Origin: a virus | Virus record (IMG/VR): IMGVR_UViG_3300047356_000163 | Span: 1 to 32,121 of that record | Reading direction: 5' to 3' (one strand) | DNA length: 32,121 bases | In this document: positions 8,901 to 16,264 of the stretch, in pieces | Layout: every line of letters begins with the position of its first letter | Numbering within the stretch: the stretch's first letter is position 1 | The notes under the pieces: generated by a model | What the model was told of the DNA's origin: nothing | The model's input: the letters and a program-made list of their open reading frames with translations, nothing else | Databases searched by the model: none | Translations under genes and position numbers: made by a program

Positions 8901-9728
8901 AGTAGAACTAATTGTAATAGTTGGGTTGCTGCTACCATCAACACCCTGAACTACATTTGTAGCTCCACCAGAAAGAAAAGTAAAATCTCCGGGGTTATAA
9001 GATTGTCCAGTAGTTGCTCTTAGTCTTGTAACTGTATCAGTATCTTGACCAGTAATAGTAATATTATTACCAGATTGTGATATTGTAGTGAAATTTCCAG
9101 CAGAAAGAACCACAGCACCAGTAACAGGACTTCCACCAGTACCAGATTCTAAAGTGGTAATAGTATTATTATCAACTACTGTACCAGATATAGTTATTTC
9201 ATCACCAGATCTATCAATCAGTAAACTAAGAGCATTAGACCCAGAAGGAATAGTTGAAGGAGCTCCTACTCCAATAATAATATCATCATTAATTCCTGCT
9301 CCAGAATTTCCACCAGATGTCAATCTTAAAATTTTCTCATTAGCAGATAATCCATCTACAGCAGCGATAGCATAAGTAGTGTTATTATCAGGGGTTATTA
9401 CAGTTCCACCCAGAGAAATAGTAGATCCATTAATTGTAATTCCAGAGTTTACAAGAGAACTATTTGGAAGGTTTGTTACATTATTAAGAGATCCAGAAAG
9501 TGAACAAGTTTCTAACGTTTTGTTAGTTAATGTTTGTGTTTGTGTTAAGTAAACATCACCAGGAGAATTCCAGAATACGGTAGTTCCATCGCTACTTAAA
9601 TACTTACCAGCACCAGTATCGCCACTAACAACAATCCCGTTGCCAGTTAATTCTAAATTGTCTCCTGATACAATTTCCTCAATCTTCTTTGAAATTGCAT
9701 TAACAATTAACGGAAAGCGGTCAGCCAT
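5997..9728 (-). CDS. Long tail fibre protein with YadA-like head repeats
   Basis: A 1243-residue fibrous virion protein rich in Thr, Ser, Gly and Asn. After a short N-terminus (MADRFPLIVNAISKKIEEIV) come beta-repeats at about 200-370 with recurring DTVTRL, DTNTVTQI and SGDITITGG elements. Two related blocks (DLVVSGTQTILNTSVLQVEDNS near 424 and NLIVNGTQTITKSNIVQISDKN near 877) flank the centre. At about 713-822 seven imperfect 16-17-residue units (NTAFGYQAL, NTAFGFEAL, NNIAIGRSTL and so on) match the left-handed beta-roll repeats of trimeric YadA-type heads, implying a trimeric fibre. Near 1120-1160, SGDLWYDSDDARLFVYYND...QWVDASP is shared with the 721-residue fibre. The C-terminus (LGSPTKRWANIYSADLQLSNEG, then GKKYKFMLQEV) is of a type I recall from cyanophage fibres. 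A late promoter lies 31 bases upstream. Confidence 0.85.
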   Translation of the reverse strand: MADRFPLIVNAISKKIEEIVSGDNLELTGNGIVVSGDTGAGKYLSSDGTTVFWNSPGDVYLTQTQTLTNKTLETCSLSGSLNNVTNLPNSSLVNSGITINGSTISLGGTVITPDNNTTYAIAAVDGLSANEKILRLTSGGNSGAGINDDIIIGVGAPSTIPSGSNALSLLIDRSGDEITISGTVVDNNTITTLESGTGGSPVTGAVVLSAGNFTTISQSGNNITITGQDTDTVTRLRATTGQSYNPGDFTFLSGGATNVVQGVDGSSNPTITISSTDTVTRLKGGSTGTLTSGDITITGGTNATVSQSGGVITVASTDTNTVTQIAADSNTLSSGDFRFAGGGATSLSQSTSNGVTTITVTSANDDTGASLGASGGLILDNGSFKIKNASNFSGNTILKWDSGNSQIADSLITDDGTTITIGGDLVVSGTQTILNTSVLQVEDNSIELRKGNNLTGSDGGIQLNLTTNSTGAVTSYNQLQWYNAGGYWRSWDGSVDNRFVTENETQVLTNKTLTSPTLTAPSIGAATATSINGLEITTTASAVLEIASSKTVEVSRSLDLTTNQPDVSTSVNFRVGGNVAYTSDTLATFSSTTSTQMRGLITDTTGLDRLVFQTSPNLLTSITTSSTTFSLLNATATSIDFGGATQAMSIGSSSGTTTINNSLEVIKSLTVGTGISDNIVLNGTVNSANADILIRGTLTDPMSVGRGGGGVGSNTRVGVGALQNNSSGSQNTAFGYQALFTNNSGAGNTAFGFEALRACGVGNTNVAIGPLALRVLTEGDNNIAIGRSTLETASAGNSNVCIGHYAGHSATGSGNVLIGPADNENTTDVTFRPPNPSGNRQLVIGSGTNAWIKGDSNFDVTFDNDVRVVGDTTVEGNLIVNGTQTITKSNIVQISDKNLELAAVVSTQFQATCISGNATINGVTPTTGLIPGMEVQPTTVGFNFPSGTRIVSITGNSVVLNNNAAADGLCSFDAIGPSDLSADGGGITIKSSAGDKTLSWVNQYTAWTSSENFDLASGKQYRINNVNFLTSTQIGPSTGVIALGAGVTTSSLTSVGTLTALTVSGNVSLTGTGYIQLPSGTDAQRPGSPAEGMLRWNDTSNVFEGYDGTAWGAIGGGVEISSSAPSSAASGDLWYDSDDARLFVYYNDGATSQWVDASPNGTPTDLVVSGDITPDVDNSSNLGSPTKRWANIYSADLQLSNEGAANDVDGTWGQYTIQEGEEDLFLINRRSGKKYKFMLQEVN
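6044..6050 (-). promoter_or_regulatory. T4-type late promoter (ATAAATA), intragenic
   Basis: The minus strand reads CTGATAAATAGAAGG inside the 3' end of the 1243-residue fibre gene, 46 bases upstream of the start at 5997. It would drive the 60-residue gene and the giant adhesin gene. Confidence 0.6.
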
Positions 9729-9759
9729 TTAACTACCAATGAATACTAGTGCTCTTGTT

Positions 9760-9766
9760 TATTTAT
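9760..9766 (-). promoter_or_regulatory. T4-type late promoter (ATAAATA)
   Basis: The minus strand reads GGCATAAATAAAC, 31 bases upstream of the start at 9728 and just after the stop of the subtilase gene. Confidence 0.7.
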
Positions 9767-9769
9767 GCC

Positions 9770-11815
9770 TTACGATATAATGATCTGTCCTACCATGCCA
9801 CCATGAAACTGACAGATATAATAGTAGGTTCCAGGTGTTACTCCAGTGGTATCCCATGTGACAGCACCATTAACAGTCCCTTGTCCGGTAATAGTTCCAG
9901 TGCTAACTTGATTGCCTGTTCCAGTAGTAGCAGATGTCTTTACATAGAATGGATGACCAGAAGCACTCACATTAAATACTAATGTATCACCGGCATTACA
10001 GTTAATTGCTGGATCATTAGCATTAATGTGTGTTCTAGTAGAGTCACTTCCAGTAATTATATAATGTGATGCTCCGCTATTACCTACAGTAAACGTGTAT
10101 GTTTGTGTTGTTGGTGGGACTGGTGCGGGAGCTGGTCTATTAAATGTAGCAGTCCTAGGGAAGGTAAGTCCAGTGGATCTATTACCCTCTACTTCACGCA
10201 AATATCCAAATACACGTCTTGGGTTTTCAATATGAAGATACTTGTTAGGACTTCCCTGGCGACATGTATTGTCATCCAATCCTCCACCATTAAGATCGAA
10301 AGTCATATCATTATCAATACTATATTGATTTAAGTATCCCTTTACAACAGTATTAGACATTCTTTCTTTACCTGTAGCAAGACAAGCAATTACACCACAT
10401 ACTTGAGGTGATGCCATACTAGTTCCCTGAATAGGATAAAAGAAATTTCCAGATCCTTGTGTATATTTTGAATCATTTAATCCAGTATTACCATAAGCAG
10501 AAAGAATATTATCACCAGGAGCAAAAATATCAACACCAGGACCATATTGTGTATAAGTTGATCTTCTAAAATCTGCTTGCTTACTTAAAGCACCTACACT
10601 GATAGCACCAGTATCATGTGTAATAGGCCATGCTCCCCTATTATAATATATTGTTCCTGTGCCGGTAATAGTTACAGTATTATCCCAGTCTTCACTTACA
10701 AATGGATATATTGTTGACATCAATAAATTATCATTACCCGCAGCACCAATAACAACTACACCATCATCAATAGCATCTTGAACATCAGCAGCAACAGCAG
10801 AAGAATATGAAGGATATGTATCAACTCCAAATACTAACCCAAAATCTGCTTCAAGACCTGCTTGTGTCCAACCGGATGGTCCAGGTACTCCAGCATCATA
10901 TGGAACTCCCTGATAATTAACTGCAGTTACATCAGCAAATTGTAAGTTATCATTTGGCATAGATCTAATACCACCATAACTATGATTAGTAATAGTAGGA
11001 TTTTTCTTTCCAGTCTCAGGATTGATAGATTTATTTAAATGGAATGCTCTAAGGTAATCAAATATAAGTAAAGCACCTACCTGCTGACCCGATGGCCATG
11101 GATCCGTAACTGCCATATTATAAATGTTTGCTTCTCGCGCCCATCCATAATGCTGACCACATGCTGTTCCTGTTACATGATTGCCATGGAACTGAGATGT
11201 AGCAGAGTTAGTACCATATGTAATAGTTCCTGTAGGCAATGACTGTCCGTCATCATCTATAGATCCAACAGCAGTATTTAATTCAGTGAACCATTGATAC
11301 TGAACAAACCTTGTTTGATTAGATGATGGACTATACCACTCTTCACTATCATAAGATACAGGATCATCTACAATAACTACATCAACATGTTTACCACTAT
11401 TGAATATATCTACATTACCATTTACTTTTTCATAAGAATATCCAGAAGCGATAGGACCAAATTGTCCCTTACCTCTCTGTGCTTGATCTCCAGCACAGTG
11501 AATATGTCCCCACTGTAAATCAGTAGAACTTACACTTGCTGGACCTACAGTATCCGCTTTCCAAAAATCTCCAATAATATTATAAGGTTCGTTGTTAACA
11601 ACTTGTCGTTTAATTTGGAAACTATCTACTGCTTCGACTCCCCATACTCTAGGATCTTGACGTAATATTTCTGCCTGTTCTTCTGTCATAATATAGTGTG
11701 TGTTCCTACTCATAGGACGCTTCAACACTAAAGGAAACCCAGTAAGTTGCATCTCATTATAAAAGTGCTCCAGATCATTTTTATCATGGAGAGTTACAAC
11801 ATATTGTTTATCCAT
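9770..11815 (-). CDS. Subtilisin-like serine protease (S8) fused to a C-terminal cupredoxin domain
   Basis: A 681-residue protein. The S8 catalytic set is complete: Asp150 (VDVVIVDDPV), His210 (QFHGNHVTGT), oxyanion Asn361 (GAAGNDN) and Ser466 (QGTSMASP). An N-terminal part (about 1-90, VVTLHDKNDLEHFYNEM...) resembles an inhibitor-type prodomain in position. After a Pro-rich linker (about 560-570, RPAPAPVPPTTQ), residues about 570-681 form a plastocyanin-like cupredoxin. The type-1 copper ligands appear intact: His621 (SGHPFYV), Cys668, His671 and Met674 in YYYICQFHGGMVG. No signal peptide is seen, so it is likely assembled into the virion among the fibres. It could mature fibres or cut host surface proteins; the substrate is unknown. 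The start follows the upstream stop within two bases (TTGATATGG), so translation is probably coupled to the 324-residue gene. Confidence 0.88.
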   Translation of the reverse strand: MDKQYVVTLHDKNDLEHFYNEMQLTGFPLVLKRPMSRNTHYIMTEEQAEILRQDPRVWGVEAVDSFQIKRQVVNNEPYNIIGDFWKADTVGPASVSSTDLQWGHIHCAGDQAQRGKGQFGPIASGYSYEKVNGNVDIFNSGKHVDVVIVDDPVSYDSEEWYSPSSNQTRFVQYQWFTELNTAVGSIDDDGQSLPTGTITYGTNSATSQFHGNHVTGTACGQHYGWAREANIYNMAVTDPWPSGQQVGALLIFDYLRAFHLNKSINPETGKKNPTITNHSYGGIRSMPNDNLQFADVTAVNYQGVPYDAGVPGPSGWTQAGLEADFGLVFGVDTYPSYSSAVAADVQDAIDDGVVVIGAAGNDNLLMSTIYPFVSEDWDNTVTITGTGTIYYNRGAWPITHDTGAISVGALSKQADFRRSTYTQYGPGVDIFAPGDNILSAYGNTGLNDSKYTQGSGNFFYPIQGTSMASPQVCGVIACLATGKERMSNTVVKGYLNQYSIDNDMTFDLNGGGLDDNTCRQGSPNKYLHIENPRRVFGYLREVEGNRSTGLTFPRTATFNRPAPAPVPPTTQTYTFTVGNSGASHYIITGSDSTRTHINANDPAINCNAGDTLVFNVSASGHPFYVKTSATTGTGNQVSTGTITGQGTVNGAVTWDTTGVTPGTYYYICQFHGGMVGQIIIS

Positions 11816-11816
11816 A

Positions 11817-12791
11817 TCAAGCCTCTAATGGAACTAAAGTTAATGTAATTTGTAAATTTACTTGACTGCCACTCTTATTAACAATTTTAGCATACGTAGT
11901 GTTAGATCCACCACTATTGAAACAAACTGTTCCTGGAGTAATCAACTGTGTTGCAGCAGATGTAGTTACAATTTCTGCTAACACACCAGAACCAGGAACT
12001 GGATCAGTAGTTTCTGATCTAGTACTATCATTTGTTCTGCTAGTTGTATCAGAATACAATGTCGCCCAAACAGCATGGGATGTTTCTATCTTCAATAGAG
12101 CATATGTTTTTGGTGTTGTAATTGAAATGTTGGTAGCAACATTATCTTGAATTCCAGTAGCAGTATAAGAAATAGTTTTTCTAACACTAGGAGCATCTTG
12201 ATTAACCCAATTACTACCATTATAACTAAGAACTTGTCCTGTAGTAAGAGTTGTCTCTACAACATTACCAACATCAGATAGTGATGCTAACGATCCAGCA
12301 GATCCATCAACACTAATATTATAAGATCCTGATAGTCTAGCAGCAGGTAATGTGCCAGCAATTTGATTGGTAGAGTTTAGATAGTAAGATCCCTCTTGTC
12401 CGTCTAAGAAATCAGCATCGAGTCCACCACCAATTCCAGCAGCAGTATTTTCCCACTTAAGATTTGATTGGTTCCATGCTAACACATCTCCATCAGAAGG
12501 AGTGCCATGGTTGACATCGGTATGTGTATTAAGAACACCAGTGGATGTCAGATAAGACGAAAGATCTGGAGGAGTAAAAGTAAATACGCCATCATTAAAG
12601 TTGTATGCTAATGAACCACCACCCGAAGCAGAAGCATTAGTAGCACTAAAGACAGTTCTATCAGTAGCAGTGGCACCTGATCCTGCAGCAGTCCAACTCT
12701 CACCATTCCACGAGTAAGTAATACCTGCTACAACATAGGTAAATGTTCCATCTACTGCTTGCCCTGCTGTTGAGGGAAAATTAATTGCCAT
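11817..12791 (-). CDS. Tail-fibre-like structural protein (324 aa)
   Basis: A 324-residue structural protein. The N-terminus MAINFPSTAGQAVDGTF...TYSWNGESWTAA resembles that of the 341-residue protein at 477-1502. Around residue 62 it carries LAYNFNDGVFTFTPPDLSSYL, a unit that also occurs twice in the 721-residue fibre, showing module sharing. The C-terminal 120 residues (KTYALLKIETSHAVWATLYSD, then AKIVNKSGSQVNLQITL) look like a compact beta-sandwich tip domain of a type I recall from other cyanophage fibres. A GGAAGGAG site precedes the ATG by about 11 bases, and a TCTAAATA late promoter variant lies 23 bases upstream. Confidence 0.78.
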   Translation of the reverse strand: MAINFPSTAGQAVDGTFTYVVAGITYSWNGESWTAAGSGATATDRTVFSATNASASGGGSLAYNFNDGVFTFTPPDLSSYLTSTGVLNTHTDVNHGTPSDGDVLAWNQSNLKWENTAAGIGGGLDADFLDGQEGSYYLNSTNQIAGTLPAARLSGSYNISVDGSAGSLASLSDVGNVVETTLTTGQVLSYNGSNWVNQDAPSVRKTISYTATGIQDNVATNISITTPKTYALLKIETSHAVWATLYSDTTSRTNDSTRSETTDPVPGSGVLAEIVTTSAATQLITPGTVCFNSGGSNTTYAKIVNKSGSQVNLQITLTLVPLEA

Positions 12792-12814
12792 TTCTTAAGA
12801 TGCTCCTTCCGTAG

Positions 12815-12821
12815 TATTTAG
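12815..12821 (-). promoter_or_regulatory. Late promoter variant (TCTAAATA)
   Basis: The minus strand reads AATCTAAATACTAC, 23 bases upstream of the start at 12791. The TAA within the element is the stop codon of the 721-residue gene (12818-12820). The same C variant occurs at 31295-31301. Confidence 0.5.
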
Positions 12822-14983
12822 ATTGCGTAGACAGCAACAGCAACTGATGCCTGTGTAGCATTAGCAGATGATGTCAAGTTATAAATTAACATATCAAAAT
12901 ATTGTGGGTGAGTTTTACGAATAGAGTGTCCGTAAACATGCCCCACTGTGCCAGGATCATATACCGTAGCTTGGATTGTATAATCATTGAGACCAGAGAA
13001 TGCTGTTGGGAAACTGACTCTAACATAATCACTTTGGAATCCACCACCACCTTCAGCAGTTCTAACAGATACTGTCACACCGTTATTACCTTCCCAACTA
13101 ACTTGGGTTCCAGAATTATAAAGAGTGACTTCACCAACATATACAGGCACGTTCTCATTTGTTAGTGGAGGTGAAGCATCAACCCACTGTGTACTATCAG
13201 TATCATTGTAGTAAATCTTTAGGCGTCCCTTATCACTTTCCCACCAAAGATCACCGGCACTAGCAGATCCAGGAGCAGTGTCTGAGATGGTTACATTAGC
13301 ACCACCGCCTCCCCCAGTAGGAGCAGCAGGACCCCAGTTAGCACCATCCCATGTCAAAACATCACTGGTACTTGGTGCTGTAGTAGCAACATCAGCAAGT
13401 TCACTTAAGTTAGAACCAGTATCTACTAGTTGCGTCCAGGCACCAGCATGTGCAAAGTATCCATGATTTTCAGCATGAACGTGAGCGAACATACCATGAT
13501 AGGTAGTTGCACTTGGAAGATCTCCAAGCGTGGCAAAGTTATTAGAGAAATATACTTTACCAGTGGTAGTAATATCTTGTGTAGTTGTTGCTCCGAGTGT
13601 TAATACAGCATCTAATGTTTGTGTTTCTGCTGTTAAATATCCAGCAACACTATGATCACCCCACCCATATGCTGTATCCCATTCAGTAATCTTAGCAGTA
13701 GTAACTCCACCAGCATCACCAAGAGATGTTAGATAACCAGCAGTAGAATGATCGCCCCAACCATATGCTGCCGTCCACTGATTAATATTTGTCTGTAGGA
13801 TACCAGATGCTACATGAGCGGAGAAGATAGGATCAGTTTCTGTTGTTAGATAAGGAGTAAGATCAGGTGGTGTGTATGTAAAGACTCCGTTAGTATCATT
13901 ATAAGATAGTGCTGCTGTTCCTACAGCATTTTCAACAACAGAAAGATCGTTAAACGCAATACCACTAGCACCACCAACTAAATCATTAGCAGGTTTCCAG
14001 GATGATGACGACGCTTCCCATTTAAGAACTTGCTGATCTTGTAGTCCACCAGCAATATTAACGTTATCTAGATCTTCAATATCAACACCACTTACTGTGC
14101 CAGAAACACTAAGATTACCAGAAATATCAACACCAGTATCTGTTGTTTGAATTCTTAGTAATTCAGTAGACCCATCAATATCATGGTAGATATTTACAGA
14201 ATTACCAGATGCACTTCCAGGTTTAAGATTAATACCAGCAACACTTTTAATCTCAAGAGATCCATTAACATTAAGATGTTGTAGTGTTGATACATTACTT
14301 ACATCATTATGTTGTAATTGGACATCACCATTTCCAGTGCCACCACCAACGCCAAGAATATCAGCTCTAACACCAGCATTAGCAATAATTTGAACAGAAG
14401 TAGTAGCACCTCGCGCCATTACTGATTGTAAAGTATCAGATTCAGCAGTGAGATATCCAGCAACTCCATGATCACCCCAACCATATGCTACGTCCCAGTT
14501 AGCAGCATTTGCTACAGCAGCATATCCTGCTTGAGCATGATCACCCCAACCGTATGCCGTATCCCAATTTGCTACATTAGTATTAGCAGCATAACCAGAA
14601 AGATCTGGTGGAGTAAATGTAAATTCTCCGTTCGCCTGGTTATATGCCAACGCAGAAGTTCCTGCGGCATTAGTTACAATACTAGGTTGTGCCGGAATAA
14701 CTGGTTTGTTTAAAATAGCAGCAACACTACCACCGCTAGCATTCCAATCAGCATTTACTTGTGCTGCTGGAATTGTAGGTTTATTTGTAAGAGTAAGATA
14801 ACTACCATCAAAAGGTGTCGCCCACTCAATAGAAGTAGGAGTTGCTGTAAGGACTTGACCAGAAGTACCAGCATTACCTGCTGCCTGTAGTGGTTTTCCA
14901 GCAGGAATATTTACACCCTCCTTTACCTCTACTGGAGAGTTATCCCCGTAGTTGGCAATTTGGTTTGCAAGAATTTTTGACAT
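12818..14983 (-). CDS. Tail fibre protein with AYGWGDH repeats
   Basis: A 721-residue fibrous protein. The N-terminus is MSKILANQIANYGDNSPVEV. Four copies of a W-x3-AYGWGDH-x3-GY unit occur at about residues 138-154, 161-178, 401-418 and 433-450. They lie in two pairs, each pair followed by related text (TAESDTLQSVMARGATT and TAETQTLDAVLTLGATT), indicating an internal duplication of a larger block. ALAYNQANGEFTFTPPDLS (about 110) and ALSYNDTNGVFTYTPPDLT (about 358) are a second duplicated unit, shared with the 324-residue protein. Near 575-605, SAGDLWWESDKGRLKIYYND...QWVDASP matches the 1243-residue fibre. The His-rich stretch at 496-512 (HGMFAHVHAENHGYFAH) could bind metal. The start is supported by GGAAGT just before ATG and by a late promoter 37 bases upstream. 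Confidence 0.83.
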   Translation of the reverse strand: MSKILANQIANYGDNSPVEVKEGVNIPAGKPLQAAGNAGTSGQVLTATPTSIEWATPFDGSYLTLTNKPTIPAAQVNADWNASGGSVAAILNKPVIPAQPSIVTNAAGTSALAYNQANGEFTFTPPDLSGYAANTNVANWDTAYGWGDHAQAGYAAVANAANWDVAYGWGDHGVAGYLTAESDTLQSVMARGATTSVQIIANAGVRADILGVGGGTGNGDVQLQHNDVSNVSTLQHLNVNGSLEIKSVAGINLKPGSASGNSVNIYHDIDGSTELLRIQTTDTGVDISGNLSVSGTVSGVDIEDLDNVNIAGGLQDQQVLKWEASSSSWKPANDLVGGASGIAFNDLSVVENAVGTAALSYNDTNGVFTYTPPDLTPYLTTETDPIFSAHVASGILQTNINQWTAAYGWGDHSTAGYLTSLGDAGGVTTAKITEWDTAYGWGDHSVAGYLTAETQTLDAVLTLGATTTQDITTTGKVYFSNNFATLGDLPSATTYHGMFAHVHAENHGYFAHAGAWTQLVDTGSNLSELADVATTAPSTSDVLTWDGANWGPAAPTGGGGGANVTISDTAPGSASAGDLWWESDKGRLKIYYNDTDSTQWVDASPPLTNENVPVYVGEVTLYNSGTQVSWEGNNGVTVSVRTAEGGGGFQSDYVRVSFPTAFSGLNDYTIQATVYDPGTVGHVYGHSIRKTHPQYFDMLIYNLTSSANATQASVAVAVYAI

Positions 14984-15020
14984 ACTTCCAGTCCTGAAGA
15001 CACTATTTCTAAGCTAGAAG

Positions 15021-15027
15021 TATTTAT
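15021..15027 (-). promoter_or_regulatory. T4-type late promoter (ATAAATA)
   Basis: The minus strand reads TTAATAAATACTTC, 37 bases upstream of the start at 14983 and 4 bases after the tRNA-Gly gene. It probably opens the whole tail-fibre operon. Confidence 0.7.
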
Positions 15028-15030
15028 TAA

Positions 15031-15103
15031 AGCGGGAGATCGGACTTGAACCGACGACATTCAGTTTGGAAAACTGACGCTCTACCATCTGAGCTACACC
15101 CGC
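15031..15103 (-). tRNA. tRNA-Gly(TCC)
   Basis: A 73-base cloverleaf with acceptor GCGGGTG/CTCCCGC (one T-T mismatch), D arm GCTC/GAGC, anticodon stem TCAGT/ACTGA with loop TTTCCAA (anticodon TCC), and T arm GTCGG-TTCAAGT-CCGAT. Discriminator base is T. No CCA is encoded. It reads GGA codons. It stands apart from the other three tRNAs, directly upstream of the fibre operon. Confidence 0.93.
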
Positions 15104-15290
15104 ATGTAGGGAGGTGGTCAAACCTCCCGGAGCACATGCACGCCACTTGTTTTATTATTTTAACTGCTAAACAAGAAAACAGCCACACGGAAGGGGTTTT
15201 GGCACCACCACTTACTCTTTAACTGGAAGTAAGAAACCAGGCGGCGAAAGACTTCACCCGCACCAGGGCTAGTTTTAAGTCATACCGAGA
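15104..15290 (-). other. 187-base intergenic region with a hairpin, no gene seen
   Basis: This is the longest gap in the window and no ORF with coding character is visible. A 7-bp hairpin (15109-15115 with 15122-15128, GGGAGGT/ACCTCCC, 6-base loop) lies just upstream of the tRNA; it lacks a T tract on either strand. A weaker repeat, CTTAC...GTAAG, lies near 15212-15235. The central part contains an AT-rich run (TTAAAATAATAAAAC on the minus strand). It could hold a promoter or a small RNA, but I cannot assign one. Confidence 0.4.
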
Positions 15291-15623
15291 CTAACTGAAG
15301 GTGATAGTATCATCATCATTTCTATTGATAACGATGTCTCCTTTGGGGAAATCAAGAACGTTATCTAGGGCATCCATATCACCACCAGGACGGTCGAGAT
15401 AATCAGATGTCAGATTGAAATTGTATTCAAGTCTGTCACTTTCCCATTGTGATGAGTTGTCAGTAAAACGAATAGTATTACCAACTTTTTGATTTAACTC
15501 ACGAACATCATTTAATAAATTAAAGAGGTCAGTGAGATAATAATCTTCGCCCTCAGCAAGAGCATTGATAAGTGCTTGACGTGCAGAATCTTCTGCTTTT
15601 TCAAGATGGGACTTAATTGACAT
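15291..15623 (-). CDS. Conserved hypothetical protein (110 aa)
   Basis: I do not recognise a family. It is a soluble, acidic 110-residue protein. The first half is probably helical (MSIKSHLEKAEDSARQALIN, then LTDLFNLLNDVRELNQK). The C-terminal half is Asp-rich (GGDMDALDNVLDFPKGD and NRNDDDTITF). The start overlaps the end of the preceding gene by 11 bases, in line with an operon of small genes running from the tRNA cluster through talC. No regulatory feature of its own is visible. Confidence 0.7.
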   Translation of the reverse strand: MSIKSHLEKAEDSARQALINALAEGEDYYLTDLFNLLNDVRELNQKVGNTIRFTDNSSQWESDRLEYNFNLTSDYLDRPGGDMDALDNVLDFPKGDIVINRNDDDTITFS

Positions 15624-15873
15624 AGGGATTTCTCACAGAATTGAATTTACGATAGGCACATACATCTGGATCAGGGTCTAACCATTTGGTATACTCTAGA
15701 TCTTCAAGGCAAGTGTCGAGTTGCATCTGATTGTCAAGGAAATACATGTCTGTATAACGCTTAGTCCATTCATTCATTTTTTGAATGCGGTAGTCAGGTC
15801 TACCATTGATCTCTAGAAGACCGCACTGAACATAGCGGTAGGGAGATCTCTCAAGAATTACTGTTGGTTTCAT
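15613..15873 (-). CDS. Conserved hypothetical protein (86 aa)
   Basis: The family is not recognised. I chose the internal ATG at 15873-15871 (MKPTVILERSPYRYVQCG) over an upstream ATG at 15918. AAGGA lies 6 bases before the internal one, and the longer form would overlap the preceding gene by 68 bases instead of 23. The 86-residue product has many Tyr, Asp and Arg residues (for example NEWTKRYTDMYFLDNQMQLD, then LEYTKWLDPDPDVCAYRKF). It has no membrane segment. Confidence 0.65.
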   Translation of the reverse strand: MKPTVILERSPYRYVQCGLLEINGRPDYRIQKMNEWTKRYTDMYFLDNQMQLDTCLEDLEYTKWLDPDPDVCAYRKFNSVRNPYVN

Positions 15874-16264
15874 CAGGTTCCTTGTTACTTCCATATTGTA
15901 GCACCTCCTCATCGTCATGTAAAGGGAGTGGGACAGTTTTCTTTCTGACCTGCTTGCTGCTCCAGAATGCTAGAGCAATCAAGGCAAAGTAGAACAAGGT
16001 ATCATCAATCATCACAAGGAAGAAGATGAGACCACCACCAAACCTTAACCAGTTAGGCAATCTCTTGGTGAGTTTACCTACCACAGGAGCAATCTTCTTT
16101 TCAAACTTGAAGTAAAGAATTGCTGCTAGTGTAACTGTGATCTCACTCATCGGAACGATGAAGTATAGGGACAGGAACACGAAGATAGGCCAGTAGTGTC
16201 TCTCTGGAATCTTTTGAATTAGAGAGACATACTTAGCGATTAACTTTTTAACTAGCATCATCAT
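15851..16264 (-). CDS. Membrane protein (about 3 helices, 137 aa)
   Basis: The family is unrecognised. Hydrophobic stretches at about residues 25-54 (WPIFVFLSLYFIVPM plus VTLAAILYF, probably two helices) and 75-101 (FGGGLIFFLVMIDDTLFYF) point to an inner-membrane protein. Basic segments lie between and after them, with a charged tail (HDDEEVLQYGSNKEPDE). Three consecutive in-frame ATG codons (16264, 16261, 16258) overlap the end of the preceding gene, so the exact start is uncertain. A holin role is possible by topology, but the lysozyme gene is about 2 kb upstream, so I leave it open. Confidence 0.65.
   Translation of the reverse strand: MMMLVKKLIAKYVSLIQKIPERHYWPIFVFLSLYFIVPMSEITVTLAAILYFKFEKKIAPVVGKLTKRLPNWLRFGGGLIFFLVMIDDTLFYFALIALAFWSSKQVRKKTVPLPLHDDEEVLQYGSNKEPDETNSNS

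Noticed and set aside
13620-14570. Regular repeats that could suggest a CRISPR array
   Set aside because: The repeats are in frame, encode the AYGWGDH units of the fibre, and have irregular spacing and no uniform repeat length.
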